Below are positions 43,713 through 53,401 of a DNA stretch of 64,000 bases, in pieces. The stretch comes from Paenibacillus lutrae (lineage in GTDB: Bacteria > Bacillota > Bacilli > Paenibacillales > NBRC-103111), in the NCBI RefSeq assembly GCF_009757775.1, contig NZ_RHLK01000016.1, forward strand, positions 39,428 through 103,427. The letters run 5' to 3'. How positions within the stretch are numbered: position 1 is the first letter of the stretch; the number at the start of each line of letters is the position of its first letter. The position numbers were made by a program, and so were the translations under genes. The notes beneath the pieces were generated by a model that worked only from the letters and a program-made list of their open reading frames with translations, did no database searches and was not told the DNA's origin.

Positions 43713-45239
43713 TTATTTGCGGAACGCAAGACGGAAATCATTCATTACTTTTCTCTGCCGTTCAATATACTGCCATACCCAGAAAATAAGGAGAAGCGAA
43801 GCGGCCAAATAAATAAGCGGAACCAGCAAACTGAGCTCAGTCAATAAAAAGGCAAAAACAAGAAGAAGACCACTGAACAAATGATTAATCGCCGTGTGGG
43901 CATTGCTCGGTATAAGATCAGCTGCATTCAGAACGTAGTTGCGCTGTGCGTATCGGATGGCCTGCAGGGCAAACGGCAGGGACAAGAAAGCAAAGTATAA
44001 GGTAAAGGGTGCGAAATCAAGAACGGGAAGAAGCGCAATTAACGCATAACCCGCGACAAAACTTGTAAGTAGAACATTTTTAGCTTTCCGTTTGCCTAAA
44101 CGCACTACCAGCGTATTCTTCCCTGTCTTGGCATCGGATTCCGCATCCGGGAACTGGTTGATCAATAAGACGTTCGAGATGAACAGCGCAACCGGCAGAG
44201 AGATCATAAACGACTGCAGCGAATAATAGCCTGTCTGCACATAGAAAGCGCCCACGGTCATGAAGACCCCGTAAGTCGTAGCAATGAGCAGCTCCGCTAT
44301 CCCGGGAGCCATGTTAATGAAGGAAAACTTACCTTTGGCGCCTGTATAGAACACTCCCGCCATAATGCCGTACAAGATGAGCGGAATAAGACCCCAGCCG
44401 CTGACGGCCACCAGATAAATCCCGATCAAAGCAGCTGTGCCAGAGAGAATCAAGCCGAAGAAACCCATATCCGCCCTCGATATTAATCCGAGCTGGATCA
44501 TTCGCGAACCGCCTGTAAATGGACGCATTCCTGTCGTATTATCCCCATCACGATCCGCGTCTTTCCAGTCGTTGATCATGTTGGTCCCTGCCTGGATCAT
44601 AAGGGCACCGATCAATGTCAAGATGAAATGAAGCACATTCAGTTCATGAACGGTTGAAAGCGCCAGCGCTCCCCCCAGGAGGATCGGCACAAGCGCAGCT
44701 GTAAGTGACAAAGGCCTTACGGCTTCTTTCCACGCCCGGGCTCTGGATCTGACATCGTCCCATGTACTGAACGAGATGCGGTTGTTCTCGAATTCAAAGA
44801 CCGTCGGCGGTTGACCTTGGAGAATTTCTGGAACGAAGCGGTATTTCACAGTAAACGGCCGAATCCGGATAAACTCCAGTTTATCGAGTGCATCGCCTTG
44901 CTTCATCTGAGCTACAATTGGCGAGCGGCTGACCAGCAGCGCGGCAGCTTTCTCCCGGTCTTCCCGTTCTTTGAGTACCTCAGCCCTCCCGATAATCTCG
45001 GTTTCCTCCATCTCCATGAACGTAGCTCCCTGATGAATCAGGATCGCCGTTTCCGGGATATTGCTCCATTGGATGACTTTAGGATCGCCTTTCATGCTGG
45101 TCACGTATATGTTAAAGTCTTCGTCCGCGGCAAAATGCATCATTCTCTGCCTCGGTGAACCCATATTGGATGTGCCGACTGCACCTACTTCGGATCGCGC
45201 CAAGAAATCAAGCACTTCCTGTCTGCTTCTAATTGCCAT
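43713..45239 (-). CDS. PNPOx-like domain fused to a UbiA/MenA-type prenyltransferase
   Basis: A 508-aa fusion. Residues 1 to about 145 form a pyridoxamine-phosphate-oxidase-like split barrel (VLDFLARSEVGAVGTSNMGSPRQRMMHF). From about residue 170 a UbiA-family membrane enzyme follows, with two Asp-rich motifs: NMINDWKDADRDGDN (N-x-x-x-D-x-x-x-D) and NQFPDAESDAKTGKNTL. It most resembles MenA-like prenyltransferases, which attach a prenyl chain to a quinone precursor in the membrane. The N-terminal barrel may bind FMN or F420 and a ring substrate (inference). It is a single gene with its own ribosome binding site and terminator, not in a men operon. Confidence 0.87.
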   Translation of the reverse strand: MAIRSRQEVLDFLARSEVGAVGTSNMGSPRQRMMHFAADEDFNIYVTSMKGDPKVIQWSNIPETAILIHQGATFMEMEETEIIGRAEVLKEREDREKAAALLVSRSPIVAQMKQGDALDKLEFIRIRPFTVKYRFVPEILQGQPPTVFEFENNRISFSTWDDVRSRARAWKEAVRPLSLTAALVPILLGGALALSTVHELNVLHFILTLIGALMIQAGTNMINDWKDADRDGDNTTGMRPFTGGSRMIQLGLISRADMGFFGLILSGTAALIGIYLVAVSGWGLIPLILYGIMAGVFYTGAKGKFSFINMAPGIAELLIATTYGVFMTVGAFYVQTGYYSLQSFMISLPVALFISNVLLINQFPDAESDAKTGKNTLVVRLGKRKAKNVLLTSFVAGYALIALLPVLDFAPFTLYFAFLSLPFALQAIRYAQRNYVLNAADLIPSNAHTAINHLFSGLLLVFAFLLTELSLLVPLIYLAASLLLIFWVWQYIERQRKVMNDFRLAFRK

Positions 45240-45421
45240 AATGCGCTAAACTCCCTTTCTTGATCTGTGTCTAATCTTCTTTAGATGTTCTGATCCGTTT
45301 ATAACTTATTTATTATATCACTTCCTATACAAGATACTATGGTAAAGGCTAGCTATTCATAGAATAATAGGATAATCTCATGGTTTGTTTCCAATCGGCG
45401 CTGAAAGACACATTTACGCAT

Positions 45422-45451
45422 AAAAAAGAACCCGTCTCTTCCTCGGGTCCT
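45422..45451 (-). terminator. Terminator of the des-desK-desR operon
   Basis: GGACCCG and CGGGTTC pair around a 9-nt loop, followed by a T-run on the minus strand, 11 nt past the desR stop. Confidence 0.75.
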
Positions 45452-45461
45452 TGTCTCTATG

Positions 45462-46064
45462 CTATTTGAACCAACCTTTTTCTTTAAAACGCATAATCGC
45501 TTCGATTCTGTTACTGACCCCCAGCTTATCCAGTATTACGGATACATAATTCCGGACAGTTCCGGCAGTCAGATAAAGTTCGTTAGCGATCTCCTTTGTA
45601 TTCTTGCCGTCGGCAATCAGAGCGAGGACTGCCTTCTCCCGTTCCGTCAGCGGATTCGCTTCCTGAACATAGCTCTCGTCCACCAGCTCAGGCGCATAGA
45701 TGCGACGTCCGGCCATAACGCTCCGTATCGAAGCTGCCAGCTCCTCGCTGGGGCTGTCCTTCAGCAAATAACCGAGTACACCCGCTTTGAGCGCACGCTC
45801 AAAGTAACCTGAACGGGCAAAGGTGGTTAAGATCATGACCTTGCAGCCCATTCCCTTTAACTCTTCGGCTGCGTCTAGGCCGCTCTTGGCCGGCATCTCG
45901 ATGTCCATAATGCAGACGTCGGGCTGGTGAAGATGAACCAGCTTCAAAGCATCCTCACCATTGCTTGCTTTGCCGACCACGGTCATATCTTCTTCAAGTT
46001 CAAGCAGCGAAGCAAGAGCGCCGAGCAGCATGCGCTGGTCCTCGGCAATCACGATTCGAATCAT
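45462..46064 (-). CDS. desR: Response regulator DesR (NarL/LuxR family)
   Basis: A 200-aa two-component regulator. The receiver domain has acidic pocket EDQ near residue 8-10 and phospho-Asp in CIMDIEMPAKSGLDAAEEL. A LuxR-type HTH follows at the C-terminus (PLTEREKAVLALIADGKNTKEIANELYLTAGTVRNYVSVILDKLGVSNRIEAI). Together with desK and the desaturase gene upstream this is the Bacillus des thermosensing system. DesR-P activates des at low temperature. The start codon overlaps the desK stop by 4 nt. Confidence 0.93.
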   Translation of the reverse strand: MIRIVIAEDQRMLLGALASLLELEEDMTVVGKASNGEDALKLVHLHQPDVCIMDIEMPAKSGLDAAEELKGMGCKVMILTTFARSGYFERALKAGVLGYLLKDSPSEELAASIRSVMAGRRIYAPELVDESYVQEANPLTEREKAVLALIADGKNTKEIANELYLTAGTVRNYVSVILDKLGVSNRIEAIMRFKEKGWFK

Positions 46065-47194
46065 ACCTGAGCCTCCTTTACAACGGTTTTAAAGACATTC
46101 GGAACCTTGATAATCACATTCGTGCCTTGACTCGAGGTAACCTCCAGACTTCCGTTCACGAATTCAAGCCGTTCCTTCATTCCCCGAATCCCGTTCCCCC
46201 TGGAATAATCGATAGGTGTGGAAATGCCCACTCCATTGTCCCGGACTCTTACAATGAGCTCCGTATGCGAAGGCTCTATCTCAACCGTACAGGAAGAAGC
46301 CCGGCTGTGCTTGACAATATTCGTTACCGCTTCCTTCAAACACATGCTGATTACGTTCTCTGTAATAAGAGAAGTCTCTGTCAGTCTGGGGTCCCCTTCC
46401 AGATGAAAATCAATTTCGGCCGCTTGTAGAATCTGCCTGACCCGCCCTACCTCATCCTCTACTCTGGCCCCCCGCATTTCGGTAACCATTTCCCGGACTT
46501 CCTTAAGAGCGCTCCTGGCAGTCTGCCGGACATCATTGATTTCGGCCCGGGCCTGATTAGGATTCTTGCTCATAAGCTTGTTCGCCAGGTCACTCTTGAG
46601 TCCAATCAGCGAAAGTTTCTGGCCCAGCGTATCATGCAGATCACGGGCAATCCGCTGCCGTTCTTCCAGCTTAACCAGATCCGAGATCCGCTTATTCGCA
46701 TCCTGCAGCTGGCCTTCAAGCTTCTCCTGTTTGTTCTTGTTGTAGGTGTTAACCGGGAGAAGGATAACCCCGATCAGACTGATAAGAACAAACGGAAGCT
46801 GTGTGATAAACACCGGATTTTTGGCGACAAATCCCAAGTTAATCGATACGATCGTGCTGACAAGATGGATGGTATAGAACGTAATGAATCCGATCTTGTT
46901 CTGGATATTCCCTATAAAGAAAGCCAGGAATAAAGAGAAATATAAGTATCCAAACAACACGGTCATCGCGATAGAGATAATAATCTGTACACTTGTCCAG
47001 AAGTAGACCTGCCAGCCTCTGGTCATAACAGACAGTACATAGCTGACAAAGAATACAATAATGAGCGTGATGCCGATTATGATCTCCGTCATTGAAGAAC
47101 TTAAGATAAAGTAAAACGGAAGAATAAAGAAGACAACCCATACATATGGACTCAGGCCCGTTTTCTTTTGAAACACTTGAAACCATTTCCGCAT
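46061..47194 (-). CDS. desK: Sensor histidine kinase DesK (membrane thermosensor)
   Basis: A 377-aa kinase. About five N-terminal membrane segments (residues 15-150) sense membrane thickness in the Bacillus homologue. A cytoplasmic coiled coil (KLEGQLQDANKRISDLVKLEERQRIARDLHDTLGQKLSLIGLK) then carries the phosphoacceptor His in RDLHD (HisKA_3 type). The HATPase domain has the N box (CLKEAVTNIVKHSRASS) and G box (RDNGVGI, GNGIRGMKERLEF). It phosphorylates or dephosphorylates DesR according to membrane order. It lies 68 nt after the desaturase gene and overlaps desR. Confidence 0.93.
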   Translation of the reverse strand: MRKWFQVFQKKTGLSPYVWVVFFILPFYFILSSSMTEIIIGITLIIVFFVSYVLSVMTRGWQVYFWTSVQIIISIAMTVLFGYLYFSLFLAFFIGNIQNKIGFITFYTIHLVSTIVSINLGFVAKNPVFITQLPFVLISLIGVILLPVNTYNKNKQEKLEGQLQDANKRISDLVKLEERQRIARDLHDTLGQKLSLIGLKSDLANKLMSKNPNQARAEINDVRQTARSALKEVREMVTEMRGARVEDEVGRVRQILQAAEIDFHLEGDPRLTETSLITENVISMCLKEAVTNIVKHSRASSCTVEIEPSHTELIVRVRDNGVGISTPIDYSRGNGIRGMKERLEFVNGSLEVTSSQGTNVIIKVPNVFKTVVKEAQV

Positions 47195-47262
47195 GGTCTA
47201 CATCCCTTTTTCTATACCGGTGAGTTTTATCTTTATTTTAGCATAAACGATTCTTCCGGCAA

Positions 47263-48315
47263 TTATTTCCCTTGAAGACTCGGATTGCTTTTAATCGTTT
47301 TGGCCGCTGCATCGTTTTTGTGCAGAACTTTTTTAACATCTTTGAAGCCGACGAACGTCTTGCCTTTTTCATCCCATAACCGGAAACGGAGCGACTGGAG
47401 ACTCTTACGTAGTGTAATGGTAGTCGCCTTCTGAAGCGGCGGCGTTTCGTTATGGGCTTTTTCCAGATAATAGTTCGGAACTCTAGGGCTCAGATGATGC
47501 ACGTGATGGAATCCGATGTTACCGGTGATCCACTGCAGCAGCTTAGGAAGCTTGTAGTAAGAGCTGCCTTCAACAGCCGCCTTCACATAACTCCACTCTT
47601 CTTCGTTCTCGAAATAAGAATCTTCGAATTGGTGCTGTACATAGAACAACCAGATGCCCAGGAGGCCGGATACAAAAAACACGGGACCTTGTACCATTAA
47701 GAATGCCTGCCAGCCAATCGCCCAGCACAGAAGCGCATACAGAGCCACGATTGAAAAATTAGTGACATAAGTGTTCACACGTTCCTTGCGTTTTGCGCCT
47801 TTACGGTTGAAACGGTACTGGAACAAGAAAATAGCAACCGGTCCAAGACCGAGCATGACGAACGGATTCCGGTAGAAACGATAAGCGATTCGGCGCCACA
47901 GCGGAGAAGCTGCATACTCGTCTACAGTAAGCACCCACATATCACCGGTTCCTCTTTTATCGAGATTGCTGCTTGTCGCGTGATGTACGGAATGACTATA
48001 TTTCCACTGCTGATAAGGGCAGAGAGTGAGTACTCCTGTAATTGTCCCGATTATTTCATTAGCCAGACGGCTTTTAAAGAACGATTGATGGCAGCAGTCG
48101 TGGAAAATGATGAAGGTACGAATGACGAATCCGGCTGTCACTAAAGCGAGTGGAAGCGTCAGCCAGTAAGAAACAGACAAGCTTAAATAGGCGCCATACC
48201 AGAGAAGCACTAGCGGAACTAGTGTATTGAAAAGTTGGCGGATACTTGATTTTGTGTCTGTTTTTTCGTAAGGAGCTACATTTTTTTTCAAATTCGTTAC
48301 TTTAGATTGAGTCAT
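47263..48315 (-). CDS. des: Membrane fatty acid desaturase Des
   Basis: A 350-aa integral-membrane di-iron desaturase. The three His boxes are HDCCHQSF (HxxxH), HSVHHATS (HxxHH) and HHVHHLSP (HxxHH). About four membrane segments separate them. It introduces a cis double bond into phospholipid acyl chains to restore fluidity in the cold; the Bacillus enzyme is delta-5. First gene of the des-desK-desR operon. Its upstream region has a palindrome fitting DesR control. Confidence 0.94.
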   Translation of the reverse strand: MTQSKVTNLKKNVAPYEKTDTKSSIRQLFNTLVPLVLLWYGAYLSLSVSYWLTLPLALVTAGFVIRTFIIFHDCCHQSFFKSRLANEIIGTITGVLTLCPYQQWKYSHSVHHATSSNLDKRGTGDMWVLTVDEYAASPLWRRIAYRFYRNPFVMLGLGPVAIFLFQYRFNRKGAKRKERVNTYVTNFSIVALYALLCWAIGWQAFLMVQGPVFFVSGLLGIWLFYVQHQFEDSYFENEEEWSYVKAAVEGSSYYKLPKLLQWITGNIGFHHVHHLSPRVPNYYLEKAHNETPPLQKATTITLRKSLQSLRFRLWDEKGKTFVGFKDVKKVLHKNDAAAKTIKSNPSLQGK

Positions 48316-48425
48316 CGTGAATGTTTCCTCCTCGATCGATCTGATGTCCGGGGAATATCACCGAACAGCTGTTACAGTCTAGTATATTTCTAATTATATA
48401 GAAAGTATCCCTTGCGCTGTAGTCA

Positions 48426-48458
48426 TAAGTGTCAGTATAGGAGTATGACAAATGTCAT
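48426..48458 (-). promoter_or_regulatory. Probable DesR-binding region of des
   Basis: ATGACAAATGTCAT (48445-48458) is a perfect palindrome (ATGACA/TGTCAT), with a degenerate second copy at 48421-48436 (AGTCATAAGTGTCAGT). Both lie upstream of a TATAAT-like -10 near 48394-48400 on the minus strand. The pattern of two adjacent TCAT-type sites matches the known des promoter layout. Confidence 0.6.
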
Positions 48459-48464
48459 GCTTAC

Positions 48465-48489
48465 GAAAAAAGACCGCCTGCAGGCGATC
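48465..48489 (-). terminator. Terminator of the ECF sigma gene
   Basis: GATCGCC-tgca-GGCGGTC stem followed by six T on the minus strand, 50 nt past the sigma-factor stop. Confidence 0.7.
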
Positions 48490-48537
48490 TCGGATTAAAG
48501 TCACGTAGGTTTTGTCGTCCACCACTTACATGCCGAC

Positions 48538-49278
48538 CTAAGCCGCCAAACCGAAAGCAGCCTGTGGCGTGGATACACGCCTCTGCATTTGACTCGTCTT
48601 GCGGCTGCTCTGAGACTGTATAAATCCCCAAGCGACAGCAGGCTCGGCAAGATCCAGCTGCATCAGCTCCACTAGTGCCGCTGCATTACCGGATAGGTAA
48701 ACGCCTGCACATACTTTCAGGTATTCTCTCAGACCCGCATCTTGCGGAAGAGCCAGTTCCCCCCGCAGAAGACAATCCCTGACGGAAGCAAGAGATTGCC
48801 GTGCACGATGCAAGGCGGCTTTGACCGCCCCTTCCGTTGTTTGAAGCTGGCGGGCCGTCTCCGTAATGGATAGGGCAAAAACATCGCGAAGTATGAAAAC
48901 GGTTCTCTGCAGAGGGGAAAGATGAATCATCAGTGCCTGCATAGCACTCTCAATCTCCAAAGAATCACTATCGGGAAGCGCCATTTGGGCCTCTTCCTGT
49001 TTTAAAATCCGCTGGAGAACCGTATGTCTGCGCAGCTGATCGATCCAGGTGTTCTTGGCGATGCGCAGCAGAAGCGCTTCCTTGTTCGTAAACCCCGGTC
49101 CCTCTGCGATTTGCATAGCTTTGAGCCAAGCTTCCTGCGCCAAATCCTCCGCCTCCCATTGGGACCTTGTCAATGAAAGGCAATAGCGGGTTAGCGCTCC
49201 ATACAGCTGCTCCAGACTGTTACCTCCGTCTATGCCGGTTCCAGTCGACCCGTTTTCATTCCATTTAGTTGAGAACAC
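48538..49278 (-). CDS. ECF-type sigma-70 family RNA polymerase sigma factor
   Basis: A 246-aa sigma factor. Region 2 (LEQLYGALTRYCLSLTRSQWEAEDLAQEAWLKAM) and region 4 (ALMIHLSPLQRTVFILRDVFALSITETARQLQTTEGAVKAALHRARQSL) are clear. A C-terminal extension of about 70 residues follows (GLREYLKVCAGVYLSGNAAALVELMQLD), shorter than the SnoaL-like domain of ECF41. The start is GTG 49278 with GGAGGG six nt upstream. No anti-sigma gene is adjacent, so the extension may control activity itself (inference). It is divergent from clpP, with repeated AAACGAA motifs between. Confidence 0.9.
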   Translation of the reverse strand: MFSTKWNENGSTGTGIDGGNSLEQLYGALTRYCLSLTRSQWEAEDLAQEAWLKAMQIAEGPGFTNKEALLLRIAKNTWIDQLRRHTVLQRILKQEEAQMALPDSDSLEIESAMQALMIHLSPLQRTVFILRDVFALSITETARQLQTTEGAVKAALHRARQSLASVRDCLLRGELALPQDAGLREYLKVCAGVYLSGNAAALVELMQLDLAEPAVAWGFIQSQSSRKTSQMQRRVSTPQAAFGLAA

Positions 49279-49404
49279 TAAAAACCCTCCTTCCACTTGA
49301 ATTCCGCTATATATACAAATGACCTTACTTCAAACAGAACGTTCTCTTTTGAACAAAGCAGCCCTTATTTTAACAAAGTAACCCATACAAAGTCTCTATA
49401 TAAC

Positions 49405-49511
49405 AAACGAATGAAGAAGTCAAAAAGATACGCAGAGCCCGAAAATTAATATTCCTTTCTCCGCCTCGTTCCGCGTATCTTCCAGAGGTTCTTGTTCGTT
49501 TACCAAACGAA
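49405..49511. promoter_or_regulatory. AAACGAA half-sites between sigma-factor and clpP genes
   Basis: TTCGTTT-acc-AAACGAA (49495-49511) is a perfect 7-bp inverted repeat 36 nt before the clpP start. A third AAACGAA lies at 49405-49411. The arrangement looks like an operator for a dimeric regulator. It does not match the CtsR heptad repeat (GGTCAAA) that normally controls clpP. Confidence 0.45.
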
Positions 49512-49546
49512 ACCCGGGTACACACAACGAAATCGGAGGAGAAAGA

Positions 49547-50131
49547 ATGAGTATTCCCATTCCTTATGTAGTCGAACAGACCGGAAGAGGTGAAAGGTCG
49601 TATGACATTTATTCCCGTCTGCTCAAGGACCGGATCGTATTTCTCGGTTCGGAAATTAACGATCAGGTAGCTAATAATATCATTGCCCAGCTTCTGTTCC
49701 TCGCTGCAGAAGATCCTGAGAAGGAGATAAATTTGTACATCAACAGTCCCGGAGGCTCCACATCAGCCGGTTTTGCCATCTATGATACGATTCAGTTCCT
49801 GAAGCCGCCCGTACACACCATTTGCACAGGGTTCGCCGCCTCCTTCGCCGCTATTCTACTGCTGGCCGGGACAGCCGGCAAACGATTCGCGCTGCCGAAC
49901 AGTGAAATTATGATTCACCAGCCCCATGGAGGTGTGCAGGGTCAGGCAAGCGATATTGCCATATCCGCCAACCGCATTCTGCGCATCCGTGACCGCCTGG
50001 TTAAGATTACGTCCGAACGGACCGGACAGTCCGAAGAGAAGGTGCAGAATGATATGGACCGGGATTATTTCTTGTCAGCGGAAGAAGCAGTGGAGTATGG
50101 AATCATAGACAAAATCCTGACTTCCATTTGA
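49547..50131 (+). CDS. clpP: ClpP-type serine protease subunit (paralogue)
   Basis: A 194-aa ClpP. The catalytic triad sits at the usual places: Ser99 (AASFAA), His124 (MIHQP) and Asp173 ([12 protein letters not shown]). The processing-free N-terminus [29 protein letters not shown] is typical. Around the catalytic Ser the sequence is [13 protein letters not shown] instead of the standard MAASMGAFLLAAG, suggesting a second ClpP rather than the housekeeping one. It forms tetradecameric chambers and degrades substrates fed by Clp ATPases. GGAGGAG precedes the ATG and a terminator follows. Confidence 0.92.
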   Translation: MSIPIPYVVEQTGRGERSYDIYSRLLKDRIVFLGSEINDQVANNIIAQLLFLAAEDPEKEINLYINSPGGSTSAGFAIYDTIQFLKPPVHTICTGFAASFAAILLLAGTAGKRFALPNSEIMIHQPHGGVQGQASDIAISANRILRIRDRLVKITSERTGQSEEKVQNDMDRDYFLSAEEAVEYGIIDKILTSI

Positions 50132-50217
50132 TTTAAAGGGAACATAATCAACCCTTCTCAAAACTGCTTGACTAACCTGTTTCTGCTCTGATTACGGAGA
50201 TAAATACTGGGTAAATA

Positions 50218-50255
50218 AAGTGATGAAACCCTAATTGGGCTTCATCACTTTTTTT
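50218..50255 (+). terminator. Terminator of clpP
   Basis: AAGTGATGAA(A)CCC and GGG(C)TTCATCACTT form a stem of about 13 bp with a 5-nt loop, followed by seven T. Confidence 0.9.
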
Positions 50256-50360
50256 GTACCCAATATCCCCTCCGGGAAGGTATTAAACCAATAGGAATTT
50301 AAGGTATACTGAGCGTACCTTGATAAGGACAAGAAGCTAGCCTAGGAGGCTTTCCATACT

Positions 50361-53099
50361 ATGAAATATGACATTTCCGACAATCTATTCATTCAAGCGT
50401 ACGAGAGTGCTCCTTTCGGCATCGGTGTTTACAGCATTGACGAAGCCCGCTGGCTTAAGTGTAATCCATTTTTTTGTATAACGCTTGGCTACTCTCCAGA
50501 TGAATTAACCGGGATGGAGGATCAGTACCTCGTTCATCGGGATGATTACCCGATTGCAGATCATCCCCTGACAGCTGTTGCTCTGGCTCAGCCGGCTGTT
50601 TCTCCTTATCGTCTGGAGATCAGATATCTACATAAAAATGGTGCCGTCGTCCAATTATCTCTTCACCTATCATTATTGGCGGGACGCCCCGATCAAGCCT
50701 CTCCCCTGCTGCTCGTGCAGGCACTAGACGTCACAGCCCAGCGTAAGGAAGAGGAAAGACTCCGAGACAGTGAACGCAAGTACACAGCTCTTTTAGAAGC
50801 CTCGCTGGACTGGATATGTACGCACAAACCGGATTCGGGCACGACCATTACGTACTCCTCTCCCTGCTGCCGGTCCATACTAGGTTATGAACCTGGTGAG
50901 ATGGTTGGCTTAAGCAAACTTGCATTCGTTCACCCGGAGGATTGTAACCGCGTTGACCGATACTGGTCCGGAAAAGCAGATAGGCAAAGCGAAACAATCA
51001 CTTTCCGCATCCGCCGTAAAGATGGAGAATATATTTGGCTCGAATCCACGAACCGCTATATGTATAACAAGAATGGACAACTAGAAGAAATCATCTCTAT
51101 TTCACGGGATATTACCGAACAACGGAAGGCCGAGAAGCTTTTAAAAGAAAGCGAGCAGCGTTATAAGTCTCTCTTTGATCACAATCCCGCGGCTGTTTAT
51201 TCTATGAATCTCGATGGAGATTATTTAACTGCCAATCCGAATCTGCACAAGCTGACCGGCTATACGCTGGATGAATTAATCGGTATGTATTGGGGACCCC
51301 TCGTTCATCCTAAAGACCTTCCTAAGACACTGCACCATTTCGGACTCGCCAAAGAAGGCTATCCCCAAAGCTACGATTTGACCATCATCCATAAAGACGG
51401 CCGCCTTGTGGAAATTAATTCAACGAATATTCCCATTATCGTGGACAACGAGATTGTCGGCGTGTATGGGATAACAAGTGATATAACGGAACGTCAAAAG
51501 TATATAGAAGAAATCGAAAAGCTTAGCAAAGAGTACACCCTCATTCTTAATGCTGTATCGGAAGGCATTTTCGGCCTGGATGCAGACGGTAATGCCATGT
51601 TCATTAATCCGGCCGGGGCCGCCATGCTTGGATTTGAAGCTGAAGAGCTGATCGGTCAACCCTATCTCGGTATGATGCAGCAGACGTACCCGGGAGATTC
51701 GCAGCTTCCTACAGAAGAGAATGTGATCTTCCGGGCAATCCGGGAAGGCCACTCGTATCACAGTAAAGAAGCGGTGTTCTGGCGGAAGGATGGCTCAAGC
51801 TTCTTAGCGGAATATACGGTGACAACGATCGTTGATAAAGGCATGCACAAAGGAGCCGTTGTCGTCTTCCGTGATATTACCGGGGAGAAAGAAATCATTC
51901 GTGCGAAGGAGTCCGCGGAACAAGCCGACAAAGCCAAATCCGAGTTTCTGGCCATCATGAGCCATGAAATCCGGACACCCATGAACGGGATTATCGGAAT
52001 GGCCGACCTGCTTGCGGAGACAGAGCTATCTGAAGAACAACGAAGTTATCTCGATATTGTTCTCCAAAGCAGTTATGCGCTGATCAAAATTCTTAATGAA
52101 ATTCTCGATTTCAGTAAAATAGAAGCGGGTAAAATGGAAATTAACTATGAAGCTTTCCAGATTCGTCATGTCTTGGATAATGTACTGGAACTTTTCACAC
52201 CCCGGGCTATGGAACGCGGCATCCCGATTACTTGTCGGATCGACGATCGGATTCCTTCTATTGTCATAGGGGACCCCGGCATCCTTCGCCAGGTGCTTGT
52301 CAATTTAGTCGGTAATGCGATTAAGTTTACTGAGCAAGGACAAATAACCGTAACCGCCAACTTGACCGCAGAAACGGGTAAAGATGAGATCGTTATCGAG
52401 TTCTTGGTTCAGGATACGGGAATTGGCATAGCGGAGGATAAGCAGAGCCAGCTTTTCCAATCCTTCTCACAGCTTCATCCTACCATTAACCGCAAATATG
52501 GAGGAACAGGCTTGGGACTTGCAATCTGCAAAAAGCTGGTGGAATTAATGGGCGGGGCCATTGGTGTTGAAAGTAAAGAACATGCAGGTTCTACTTTTCA
52601 ATTCGCCCTTCCCTTCTCCCTCTATTCGGCATCGGATCTTAATGCCTCCGGTGAGGAAGATAAATCAACAAACGGTCGGTCGCGCCCGCCAACCGAGCAT
52701 CGCCGCTACGGCCCGCTAAGAATTCTGGTAGCGGATGATCACGCCGTAAACAGGCTTCTCCTCCATACCCTGCTCAGGAAACTGGGCTATGAGGCAGATA
52801 GTGTCGAGAATGGTGCTGAAGCCGTGCAGGCCGTGAAGAAGAACGTTTACGATATTATTTTTATGGACCTTCAAATGCCTGAAATGGATGGACTGGAAGC
52901 AACGGCAACAATCAGCCAGCTTTACTCTCATTCAGACAAACAAGGACCTTCCATTATCGCTGTCACGGCCTTTGCGCAAGACGAGGATATCGAAATGTGT
53001 CTTAGAGCCGGCATGCAGGATTTTATCAGTAAGCCTGTCTATGCTCCTCAGGTTGAACGCGTACTCAAACAATGGTCACCTTATACAGCAAAAAAGTAA
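50361..53099 (+). CDS. Multi-PAS hybrid sensor histidine kinase
   Basis: A 912-aa cytoplasmic hybrid kinase without membrane segments. Four PAS/PAC units cover residues 1 to about 515 (GFSP-like [68 protein letters not shown]). They are followed by HisKA with His535 in [19 protein letters not shown], a HATPase domain ([31 protein letters not shown]) and a C-terminal receiver with phospho-Asp836 ([13 protein letters not shown]). No HPt or response regulator is adjacent, so its output partner is unknown. It probably senses a soluble or redox signal. AGGAGG precedes the ATG, and a terminator follows. Confidence 0.93.
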   Translation: MKYDISDNLFIQAYESAPFGIGVYSIDEARWLKCNPFFCITLGYSPDELTGMEDQYLVHRDDYPIADHPLTAVALAQPAVSPYRLEIRYLHKNGAVVQLSLHLSLLAGRPDQASPLLLVQALDVTAQRKEEERLRDSERKYTALLEASLDWICTHKPDSGTTITYSSPCCRSILGYEPGEMVGLSKLAFVHPEDCNRVDRYWSGKADRQSETITFRIRRKDGEYIWLESTNRYMYNKNGQLEEIISISRDITEQRKAEKLLKESEQRYKSLFDHNPAAVYSMNLDGDYLTANPNLHKLTGYTLDELIGMYWGPLVHPKDLPKTLHHFGLAKEGYPQSYDLTIIHKDGRLVEINSTNIPIIVDNEIVGVYGITSDITERQKYIEEIEKLSKEYTLILNAVSEGIFGLDADGNAMFINPAGAAMLGFEAEELIGQPYLGMMQQTYPGDSQLPTEENVIFRAIREGHSYHSKEAVFWRKDGSSFLAEYTVTTIVDKGMHKGAVVVFRDITGEKEIIRAKESAEQADKAKSEFLAIMSHEIRTPMNGIIGMADLLAETELSEEQRSYLDIVLQSSYALIKILNEILDFSKIEAGKMEINYEAFQIRHVLDNVLELFTPRAMERGIPITCRIDDRIPSIVIGDPGILRQVLVNLVGNAIKFTEQGQITVTANLTAETGKDEIVIEFLVQDTGIGIAEDKQSQLFQSFSQLHPTINRKYGGTGLGLAICKKLVELMGGAIGVESKEHAGSTFQFALPFSLYSASDLNASGEEDKSTNGRSRPPTEHRRYGPLRILVADDHAVNRLLLHTLLRKLGYEADSVENGAEAVQAVKKNVYDIIFMDLQMPEMDGLEATATISQLYSHSDKQGPSIIAVTAFAQDEDIEMCLRAGMQDFISKPVYAPQVERVLKQWSPYTAKK

Positions 53100-53112
53100 A
53101 ATGGACTCCATG

Positions 53113-53144
53113 AAAAGAGTGACAAAATTTTTGTCACTTTTTTT
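53113..53144 (+). terminator. Terminator of the PAS kinase gene
   Basis: AGTGACAA and TTGTCACT pair around a short A/T loop, followed by seven T. Confidence 0.85.
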
Positions 53145-53401
53145 ATTCTTCATTTAAACGATACCGCAAACAGAAGTCGTATCATGTTCAACCCTAATTT
53201 CTGATATACTTACTTTAGCGAAAGTAAAAAAATACCTTTGTATCTTTTTAACAGAATAATTTTAGCTTAAGACCCATTTTTATCCACAAAGGAGCGGTTA
53301 TTTCCTCTTATTATACGAATAGAACTCATATAGAGTATTGTAGAATTTCGTCGAATATCATAGAATTGTGTAGGAAATACTCGTTTGAGGGGAACTTGAA
53401 C
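53145..53401. other. Intergenic region before the second kinase gene
   Basis: No ORF. It contains a small CTTTAGCGAAAG hairpin (53212-53223) and repeated TAGAA motifs (53330, 53341 and 53361), 11 and 20 bp apart, just before the kinase start. These might be regulator sites but are too short and AT-rich to be sure. Confidence 0.3.
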
